Origin: Methanobacteriota archaeon
Lineage (GTDB): Archaea > Thermoplasmatota > Poseidoniia > Poseidoniales > Poseidoniaceae
DNA length: 8,492 bases
Direction: 5' to 3'
Assembly (NCBI GenBank): GCA_002726395.1
Contig: PBTA01000009.1
Span: 42,364-50,855, forward strand
Shown here: one piece after another, positions 1 through 3,951 of the stretch
Numbering within the stretch: the stretch's first letter is position 1
Layout: each line of letters begins with the position of its first letter
Translations under genes and position numbers: made by a program
Notes under the pieces: model-generated
What the model was told of the DNA's origin: nothing
Database searches by the model: none
Seen by the model: the letters and a program-made list of their open reading frames with translations, nothing else

Positions 1-246
1 AATCTCTTGCGGACAATAACTGTTCACAATGATATCTTAAGACGAACAGTTGAACAAAACCGACCTAATTTATTTGCTAATCAAATGCTGAATTTAGCCA
101 ATTCTTACAATGGTTTTTACCGAGATTGCAAAGTTGTCGAAGATGGAGAAGTAAACCTACTCTATCTGGCGATCTCTGAAATTGCTTCACAAATGTTGGA
201 ATCCGGCATGATTGGATTGGGTATACAACCATTAGAACAGATGTAA
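1..246 (+). CDS. argS: Arginyl-tRNA synthetase, C-terminal fragment (5' truncated by window)
   Basis: This is the last 81 codons of arginyl-tRNA synthetase, the class I enzyme that charges tRNA-Arg in the cytoplasm. Frame 1 is open from the first base of the window to TAA at 244-246, so the gene begins upstream of the window. The visible part corresponds to the end of the DALR-type helical anticodon-binding domain. It shows the family's 'NLANSYNGFYRDCKVV' helix, equivalent to the usual 'LAxxFxxFYxxCxVL', then a leucine-rich helix, and it ends in 'LGIQPLEQM', close to the classic ArgRS C-terminus 'LGIxxPERM'. Catalytic motifs (HIGH and others) lie outside the window. The stop codon directly abuts the stop of the convergent Nog1-like gene, and no U-tract terminator is visible after it. 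The identification rests on the C-terminal signature only, but that signature is distinctive. Confidence 0.9.
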   Translation, partial: NLLRTITVHNDILRRTVEQNRPNLFANQMLNLANSYNGFYRDCKVVEDGEVNLLYLAISEIASQMLESGMIGLGIQPLEQM

Positions 247-1359
247 TCAATTTGAGCGATACCATCCATCGGGTAACGACATAGGGTCAACTGGAGTATT
301 ATCTTTGACAATTCTAATAACTTCCATTTTCAATGCCTCAAGACCCACATTTTGCAGGGCTGAGATAGTAACATAGCCACTTGAGTCGAGTAATAATGGC
401 AAATCTGTGTAATGTTCTTCACCTTCGTCCAAATATTCTTTTTCAGCATTTACTACAGCATCCCAATTTTCTGGTTTCTGTTTGTGCAAATCTGCTTTAG
501 TTGAAACTACCATCACCGTTGTTTCGGCTAATAATTGTAAGATTTCCTCTAGTAAGTTATTCTGCTCTTCTACAGTCATTCCACATTGTTCACTCTCATC
601 AATTAAAAACAAAACCAAGGAACCAAGATTTTCTAACGCGGAAATAGCTTGCATTTCAATATCATTACGCTTTTCCATTGGCCTGTCTAAAAGGCCGGGA
701 GTATCGACAAGTTGGTACTGTAATCTGCGAAAAGTAAAGTGACCGAGATGGATTCTTTTGGTAGTAAATGGATAATGATTTACTTCCATGTTGCCTGACG
801 AAAGAGCGGAAATAAAGGCGGATTTCCCGACGTTTGGAGCACCACAAACAACGATACAAGGTGAAAGTTGATCAATACTTGGAAGTCTTTTCAGGACCTC
901 CCTAGATTCACTAAGCCATTTTAGGGAAGGCCCGATTCTACCCACTAGAGATGAAATCCGACCATAGGCTTCTCTTCTGGCCTCGTGCATCAATTCAATT
1001 CTAGCCGTCCGAATTATTTTTTTAGTGTTTTGAGTGGAGATATTAGAAATCTGCTTGGCTGCCCATTGTAACATTGAAAGATGGTGCCGGTAATCATCAC
1101 AACCAACACATGCATCTATCATTGATACATCAAATTGAGGAGACTGGTCTAATGAAGGCCACAGATTGACAGTATCAATTAGATAAGTTGCTAGAATATC
1201 AGAAGCAGTTTGAATCATTCTATTAAGTTGTTTTCTTACTCTAAATACCCGGTCGCTATCATCAACCCTGTCTGCAGCCTTTCGGGCTCTAGCGAAGGCT
1301 TTGTCTAACAATTCTTCCTTAGTAAGAACTGTCGGCAAGGCTCGCCATGACACTTTCAT
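247..1359 (-). CDS. Nog1-like GTPase (ribosome-assembly GTP-binding protein)
   Basis: A 370-residue P-loop GTPase of the archaeal/eukaryotic Nog1 branch of the OBG/Era-like GTPases; in eukaryotes Nog1 acts in 60S subunit assembly. Residues about 1-165 form the helical N-terminal domain of the family, including 'CVGCDDYRHHLSMLQWAAKQI' at 84-104. The G domain follows: G1 GAPNVGKS (173-180), G2 region YPFTTK (196-201), G3 DTPG (219-222), G4 STKAD (286-290) and G5 TISAL (331-335). The stretch 'LFLIDESEQCGMTVEEQ' (250-266) matches the Nog1-typical 'LFxxDxSExCGYxxExQ'. G4 has Thr where most relatives have Asn, a tolerated variant. The ATG at 1359 is preceded by a GGGGAT element (complement of 1363-1368), which supports the start. 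The length is close to archaeal Nog1 proteins of roughly 320-370 residues, which lack the long eukaryotic C-terminal extension. The gene is divergent from the 1475-2833 cluster and convergent, with zero spacing, to argS. The ribosomal role is inferred from the family. Confidence 0.9.
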   Translation of the reverse strand: MKVSWRALPTVLTKEELLDKAFARARKAADRVDDSDRVFRVRKQLNRMIQTASDILATYLIDTVNLWPSLDQSPQFDVSMIDACVGCDDYRHHLSMLQWAAKQISNISTQNTKKIIRTARIELMHEARREAYGRISSLVGRIGPSLKWLSESREVLKRLPSIDQLSPCIVVCGAPNVGKSAFISALSSGNMEVNHYPFTTKRIHLGHFTFRRLQYQLVDTPGLLDRPMEKRNDIEMQAISALENLGSLVLFLIDESEQCGMTVEEQNNLLEEILQLLAETTVMVVSTKADLHKQKPENWDAVVNAEKEYLDEGEEHYTDLPLLLDSSGYVTISALQNVGLEALKMEVIRIVKDNTPVDPMSLPDGWYRSN

Positions 1360-1385
1360 TATATCCCCAAATCACTGCTGGCACT

Positions 1386-1430
1386 CAATAGTTGAATAAT
1401 ACATACCCTTGACAATAGGTATCGCAATAG
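1386..1430. repeat. Three direct copies of CAATAG in a divergent intergenic region
   Basis: The hexamer CAATAG occurs exactly at 1386-1391, 1413-1418 and 1425-1430, with spacings of 27 and 12 bp between copy starts. All lie in the short gap between the divergent Nog1-like gene (starts 1359, minus) and the 148-residue gene (starts 1475, plus). They could be binding sites for a regulator or part of promoter architecture. The unit is short and the region AT-rich, so chance is a real alternative. I see no convincing archaeal TATA/BRE element in this gap. Confidence 0.25.
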
Positions 1431-1474
1431 ATTTGAAGAGCGAGGTTAAAGTACGCTTGCCGTTAGGTTGGACT

Positions 1475-1921
1475 ATGGCGAAGAAGAAGACTGACGCAGG
1501 TTTACCAAAATGGGCAGTCCCAATATGGGAAAAGATGGGTTCACCAAGTATAGATGACTATGAAAGTGTCCATAATGGTGAATTACTTGAACGTAGACAC
1601 GGACTACGCAAGGATGATTTGGTAGAAATTTTGTTGGATGCAAGAGCCTTCAAAGAAGGCGATGATATCATTGTAAAAGGCCGTCTACTATCCTCTGGAA
1701 AAACCAGTATTGAGATTCTTACTGATGCAGGAGATACCGTTTACCTAGCAAGAGATGTTATTGTCAAAATTAAGTTAATTGCTCACACAAGACCTGCTTA
1801 CATCGATGACAAGGAATTGTTAGCCTTTGAAAGAGCGGATATGAAAAGAAGATCATCATTGCATGAAAAGGTCGAGAAAGAAGTCAAAGGCCGACAAGAT
1901 GACTCCCATTTATGGGGCTGA
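1475..1921 (+). CDS. Hypothetical protein, possible small beta-barrel core with charged tails
   Basis: I do not recognise this 148-residue protein. The N-terminus is lysine-rich (MAKKK) and followed by 'GLPKWAVPIWEKMG' (9-22), a Trp/Pro-rich amphipathic stretch. Residues about 49-103 alternate hydrophobic and polar residues with Gly/Asp turns ('GDDIIVKGRLLSSGKTSIEI', then 'GDTVYLARDVIVKIKLI'), suggesting five or so short beta strands as in Sm-like or KOW-type small barrels; this fold guess is inference only. Residues 112-148 form a highly charged, probably helical tail. There are no Cys residues, signal peptide or membrane segments. The reading frame extends back to a TTG at 1409, but I chose the ATG at 1475 because AGGTTG (1465-1470) sits six bases before it and the upstream 22 codons look unlike a protein start. 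It is the first gene of a tight cluster, 4 bp before the pterin dehydratase, so a linked role is possible. The protein could bind RNA or act as a small scaffold; nothing in the sequence decides this. Confidence 0.75.
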   Translation: MAKKKTDAGLPKWAVPIWEKMGSPSIDDYESVHNGELLERRHGLRKDDLVEILLDARAFKEGDDIIVKGRLLSSGKTSIEILTDAGDTVYLARDVIVKIKLIAHTRPAYIDDKELLAFERADMKRRSSLHEKVEKEVKGRQDDSHLWG

Positions 1922-1923
1922 TT
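1914..1923 (+). promoter_or_regulatory. Shine-Dalgarno-like site overlapping the upstream stop codon
   Basis: GGGGCTGATT matches 7 of 10 positions of the archaeal SD consensus GGAGGTGATC and lies two bases before the ATG at 1926 of the pterin dehydratase gene. The TGA stop of the preceding gene (1919-1921) sits inside it. This arrangement suggests translational coupling of the two genes. Confidence 0.45.
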
Positions 1924-1925
1924 AA

Positions 1926-2252
1926 ATGTCACTGAAAGATAAACGCTGTATACCTTGCGAAGGAGGTATACCACCCCTGACAAGTGAAGAAATCCTACCA
2001 CTTGTTGAACAAATAAATGATGACTGGAAAGTTATTGCTGACCATCATATTGAGCGAGAATTCAAATTTTCAAATTTCCAAACTGCACTTGATTTTGTCA
2101 ACCAAGCGGGTAAGATTTGCGAAGATGAAGCACACCATGCAGATTTTGAATTATCTTGGGGTAGAGTAAAAGTTATGATATGGACTCATAAAATAGATGG
2201 TTTAGCAGAATCTGACTTTTTCTTAGCCGCTAAAATTGATGATATATCATAG
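1926..2252 (+). CDS. Pterin-4a-carbinolamine dehydratase (PCD/DCoH family)
   Basis: A 108-residue full-length member of the PCD/DCoH family (EC 4.2.1.96), which dehydrates 4a-hydroxytetrahydropterin to the quinonoid dihydropterin during recycling of the cofactor of aromatic amino acid hydroxylases. Visible signatures are the N-terminal 'CIPCEGGIPPL' (8-18) and the active-site core E66-x3-H70-H71-A72-x5-W78-x9-H88-x8-D97, ending in 'GLAESDFFLAAKID' (92-105). H70, H71 and H88 are the expected catalytic/pterin-binding histidines. Position 72, usually Pro, Cys or Ser, is Ala. The gene starts 4 bp after the upstream hypothetical gene and ends 8 bp before a nitroreductase gene, so it is very likely co-transcribed. 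In organisms lacking aromatic hydroxylases, PCD proteins have also been linked to molybdopterin metabolism; the window does not decide between these roles. Family assignment is secure, physiological role inferred. Confidence 0.95.
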   Translation: MSLKDKRCIPCEGGIPPLTSEEILPLVEQINDDWKVIADHHIEREFKFSNFQTALDFVNQAGKICEDEAHHADFELSWGRVKVMIWTHKIDGLAESDFFLAAKIDDIS

Positions 2253-2255
2253 GTG
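2251..2255 (+). promoter_or_regulatory. Shine-Dalgarno site overlapping the PCD stop codon
   Basis: AGGTG at 2251-2255 is complementary to the archaeal 16S rRNA 3' end and lies 5 bases before the nitroreductase ATG at 2261. It overlaps the TAG stop (2250-2252) of the pterin dehydratase gene, consistent with coupled translation. It also supports the chosen nitroreductase start. Confidence 0.6.
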
Positions 2256-2260
2256 TCAAG

Positions 2261-2833
2261 ATGTCTGAAGTTCAAGATGTCCTAAACAGCCGGAGAACGG
2301 TATACAAATTCACAAAGCAAGAAGTTGAACAGGACAAGATTAATCAAGCACTTCTGGCAGCCTCAAATGCACCTTGTCACAAGCATACACATCCATGGAA
2401 ATTCTTCATAATGGGAAATCTGGTAAGACAAGAATTAATTCCAACTATTACCAAACTGGCTAATGAAAAATCTCAAAAAAATAAGTCTCCAGATCTAGCA
2501 AAAGATGTACAAAGAGCAGTAGATAAAATAATTCTACCACCAGTTATAATTGCTGTTGCAAGTAAAAAAACTCCGAGTGATGATTTTAGAGAAAAAGAAG
2601 ATTATGCTGCCTCAGTTTGCGCTTTACAAAATCTTGTATTGTCATTTTGGGATAATGGAATTGGCAGCCAGTGGACTACTGGTGCAATCACTAGACACGA
2701 AGAAACATACTCTGCATTAGGTATTGACTCAAATAAATGGGAGATCATAGGCTTTGTCAAATCAGGTTATCCAGCGGCGATACCTAAAATTAGTAAACTT
2801 TCAGTTGATGAAATTTCGGTCTACTTAGATTGA
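2261..2833 (+). CDS. Nitroreductase family FMN-dependent oxidoreductase
   Basis: A 190-residue protein of the nitroreductase superfamily: homodimeric FMN enzymes that use NAD(P)H to reduce nitroaromatics, quinones, flavins or dihydropteridines. Family signatures in order are the N-terminal phosphate-binding 'SRRTVYKF' (10-17), 'LLAASNAPCHKHTHPWKFFI' (31-50, equivalent to the usual 'A..APS..N.QPW.F'), 'ILPPVIIAVAS' (91-101), the helix beginning 'EDYAASVCALQNLVLSFWD' (113-131) and the FMN-proximal loop 'GIGSQWTTG' (133-141). The C-terminal 'IIGFVKSGYPA' (162-172) is the strand-turn common to the family. No signal peptide is present, so it is cytosolic. Length is normal. It is the last gene of the 1475-2833 cluster, directly after the pterin dehydratase. 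Because E. coli NfsB-type nitroreductases have been reported with dihydropteridine reductase activity, a role in reducing the PCD product is plausible but unproven. Its stop abuts that of the convergent aIF2-beta gene. Confidence 0.9.
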   Translation: MSEVQDVLNSRRTVYKFTKQEVEQDKINQALLAASNAPCHKHTHPWKFFIMGNLVRQELIPTITKLANEKSQKNKSPDLAKDVQRAVDKIILPPVIIAVASKKTPSDDFREKEDYAASVCALQNLVLSFWDNGIGSQWTTGAITRHEETYSALGIDSNKWEIIGFVKSGYPAAIPKISKLSVDEISVYLD

Positions 2834-3244
2834 TCAAAGTTTCACTGGTCTTGTTGCACCACATGCTTGGCATTTCAACAAGGTTGTTCTGTCCTCTTTG
2901 ATAAACATGGTATCTGGTGAGGAACATTGGCTACACATAATGTATGAATTAACGTAATTAACTATGGTTTTCTTAATTCTTTTTGGTGGAATTCTTCCTT
3001 TGAACCTAGCTCTTGGACCGTCTCTAGATCCTGAGGTACCAAGATCATTCAAAATGTACTGGTAAACATGATTTTCATCCCTGTCCATCATAGATACAAC
3101 TTCGTTGAAATTTCTAAGAATAGTATTAGAGCCCTCAATTAGAATTTGTGGCTCTGGTAAACGCCATCTTGATTTACCAGAAATATTCTCAGGTATTTTA
3201 TCCCTGGCTCGGTCTAACAAGGACTCATAATCGAAGTCTGCCAT
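2834..3244 (-). CDS. Translation initiation factor aIF2 subunit beta
   Basis: A 136-residue archaeal initiation factor 2 beta subunit, part of the aIF2 alpha-beta-gamma heterotrimer that delivers Met-tRNAi to the small ribosomal subunit. The N-terminal helix 'DYESLLDRARDKIPE' (5-19) corresponds to the gamma-binding helix. The central alpha/beta domain includes 'EGSNTILRNFNEV' (37-49) and 'LNDLGTSGSRDGPRARFKGR' (65-84), close to the family 'L..ELGTAG...G.R..F.G.'. The C-terminal zinc ribbon is C104-x2-C107-x17-C125-x2-C128 with 'SSPDT' and 'LLKCQACGA'. All four zinc ligands are present and the length matches archaeal orthologues. No Shine-Dalgarno is visible before the ATG at 3244, so translation may be leaderless or SD-independent. 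The gene is divergent from the gfcR-lysS unit across 113 bp that holds repeats, and convergent at zero distance with the nitroreductase gene. Confidence 0.97.
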   Translation of the reverse strand: MADFDYESLLDRARDKIPENISGKSRWRLPEPQILIEGSNTILRNFNEVVSMMDRDENHVYQYILNDLGTSGSRDGPRARFKGRIPPKRIKKTIVNYVNSYIMCSQCSSPDTMFIKEDRTTLLKCQACGATRPVKL

Positions 3245-3245
3245 G

Positions 3246-3251
3246 TATATT
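3246..3251 (+). promoter_or_regulatory. Possible TATA element for the gfcR transcript
   Basis: TATATT at 3246-3251 lies just outside the aIF2-beta start codon and reads toward gfcR. If it serves as an archaeal TATA box, transcription would be expected to start roughly 25 bp downstream, near 3273. No clear BRE is visible, so this is a weak candidate. Confidence 0.25.
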
Positions 3252-3255
3252 GGTC

Positions 3256-3261
3256 GGAGGT
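3256..3261 (+). promoter_or_regulatory. Strong Shine-Dalgarno-like GGAGGT upstream of a small leader ORF
   Basis: GGAGGT matches the archaeal anti-SD perfectly over six bases. The next in-frame candidate start is the ATG at 3273, 11 bases downstream, which opens a 20-codon ORF. It is too far from the gfcR start (3358) to serve it. Spacing is slightly long, and if transcription begins near 3273 this site would not be in the mRNA. Confidence 0.35.
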
Positions 3262-3272
3262 TTCATTCTTCA

Positions 3273-3335
3273 ATGCTTGGTATGGCAATCAACCAAACAT
3301 TGGTTGTTTTGATGAAAGGTTTGATGAATGGTTGA
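3273..3335 (+). CDS. Possible 20-codon leader peptide upstream of gfcR
   Basis: An ATG at 3273 opens a 20-codon frame ending in TGA at 3333-3335, 22 bases before the likely gfcR start. The peptide is hydrophobic and Met/Leu/Gly-rich and ends in the repeated units LMKG-LMNG, encoded by the tandem 12-bp repeat in the same place. A GGAGGT element stands 11 bases upstream. The inverted repeat at 3290-3306 lies inside the frame, so ribosome passage could alter folding of the leader. This would fit an attenuator-like or uORF control of gfcR-lysS. It may equally be chance: ORFs of this length are common and there is no homology I can recognise. Confidence 0.25.
   Translation: MLGMAINQTLVVLMKGLMNG
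3290..3306. promoter_or_regulatory. Perfect 7-bp inverted repeat, candidate operator upstream of gfcR
   Basis: CAACCAA-ACA-TTGGTTG is a perfect 7-bp dyad with a 3-bp centre, extendable to 10-bp arms with one mismatch (3287-3296 and 3300-3309). It lies in the divergent aIF2-beta/gfcR intergenic region, about 50 bp before the likely gfcR start. A symmetric site next to a gene for a homomultimeric HTH regulator is typical of autoregulation. Related half-sites (TTGGTCG 3250-3256, TTGGTAT 3277-3283, ATGGTTG 3328-3334) flank it. In RNA it could form a 7-bp stem with a triloop. No T-tract follows immediately beyond TTTT, so terminator function is unlikely. Confidence 0.45.
3308..3331. repeat. Tandem 12-bp duplication TTTGATGAA(A/T)GG
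   Basis: TTTGATGAAAGG (3308-3319) is followed directly by TTTGATGAATGG (3320-3331), 11 of 12 bases identical. It sits immediately downstream of the inverted repeat and covers the upstream alternative gfcR ATG at 3328. It could be a slippage duplication or a repeated binding element. It also duplicates four codons of the possible leader peptide. Confidence 0.7.
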
Positions 3336-3357
3336 CTCATGGGTGGCATTGATAGAA

Positions 3358-3942
3358 ATGGTAGTTAGCATCGAAGAATTACGCATGACTGCAATGAATC
3401 TCCGCAAGGAAGGTTTGAACAGTCAACAAATTGCTGATGAATTATCTCTCTCGCAAGACACTATTTCATGGCTATTAGCAGGTAGTAAAGGCGAAGAAAG
3501 GCCAAGTGATGTAAGAATCGGTTGGAGAACAATTGGCGTTAGGCCAACAAGGATTTCGGCGGTTGGAACTATTATGGCAGATGTGGCAGATGAAGAATTA
3601 GGGTTTGAAAACATTGACACAATAGTAGGAATTTCGATTAACGGTATTTCATTTGCCCATGAAGTTGCTAGAATATTAGATTGTGAATTCACGGTTTTTA
3701 GAACTACTGATATTGGTGATGGCTCTGGCTCGTTATCAAATAAATATGGACAAGTTTCCGGGAAAAAGGTAGCAATTATTGACGATGTATTGTCCACTGG
3801 CAAAACAATGGTCAAAACTATCAACGCCATCAAAGCTGCCGGTGGAGAAGTAGGATTAGTGATAGTACTAGTTAACAAAACAATGAGAAATGAAATCGAA
3901 GATGTTCCTCTAAGGGGCGTCATACGCGCTGTTTCTGTTTGA
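3358..3942 (+). CDS. gfcR: GfcR/PyrE-like HTH-phosphoribosyltransferase transcription regulator
   Basis: A 194-residue protein combining an N-terminal helix-turn-helix with a phosphoribosyltransferase fold, the architecture of archaeal GfcR (often annotated 'orotate phosphoribosyltransferase-like'). Haloferax volcanii GfcR is a transcription activator of sugar catabolism genes; it is not the pyrimidine enzyme. The HTH is about residues 20-40 ('LNSQQIADELSLSQDTISWL'). The family-typical linker 'GWRTIGVRPTRI' (55-66) follows, then 'TIVGISINGISFAHEVARIL' (88-107), the flexible-loop region 'GSGSLSNKYGQVSGKKV' (122-138) and the PRPP-binding loop 'AIIDDVLSTGKT' (139-150). Start choice: an in-frame ATG at 3328 with AAGGT seven bases upstream would add ten residues. 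I prefer 3358 because relatives start just before the 'IEEL' helix and GGTGG (3342-3346) precedes it, though spacing is long. The stop overlaps the lysS Shine-Dalgarno. The ligand and target genes here are unknown; autoregulation is suggested by the upstream dyad. Confidence 0.88.
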   Translation: MVVSIEELRMTAMNLRKEGLNSQQIADELSLSQDTISWLLAGSKGEERPSDVRIGWRTIGVRPTRISAVGTIMADVADEELGFENIDTIVGISINGISFAHEVARILDCEFTVFRTTDIGDGSGSLSNKYGQVSGKKVAIIDDVLSTGKTMVKTINAIKAAGGEVGLVIVLVNKTMRNEIEDVPLRGVIRAVSV

Positions 3943-3948
3943 GGTGAT
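3941..3948 (+). promoter_or_regulatory. Strong Shine-Dalgarno site of lysS overlapping the gfcR stop
   Basis: GAGGTGAT is an eight-base perfect match to the archaeal SD consensus and ends three bases before the lysS ATG at 3952. Its first two bases are part of the gfcR TGA stop (3940-3942). This fixes the lysS start and implies coupled translation of the two genes. Confidence 0.8.
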
Positions 3949-3951
3949 TAG

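Noticed and set aside
1017..1023. Run of seven T on the plus strand, possible argS terminator
   Set aside because: It lies deep inside the Nog1-like gene, about 770 bases past the argS stop, and simply encodes two lysines on the minus strand.
1105..1113. C-x2-C in the Nog1-like N-terminal domain (CVGC) as a zinc site
   Set aside because: Only one Cys pair is present and the surrounding helix fits the ordinary Nog1 N-terminal domain.
1409..1474. N-terminal extension of the 148-residue protein from a TTG start
   Set aside because: An ATG with an SD-like AGGTTG six bases upstream is present at 1475, followed by a typical MAKKK start; the extension would begin with a rare codon and no SD.
1961..1968. 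SD-like AAGGAGGT inside the pterin dehydratase gene
   Set aside because: It encodes the conserved CEGG motif and is not followed by a start codon opening a meaningful frame.
3423..3923. Long open frame on the minus strand (166 codons) inside gfcR
   Set aside because: It is fully antisense to a gene with clear family motifs, has a low-complexity Ser/Thr/Ile composition and no recognisable domain; it is a shadow of the gfcR codon pattern.
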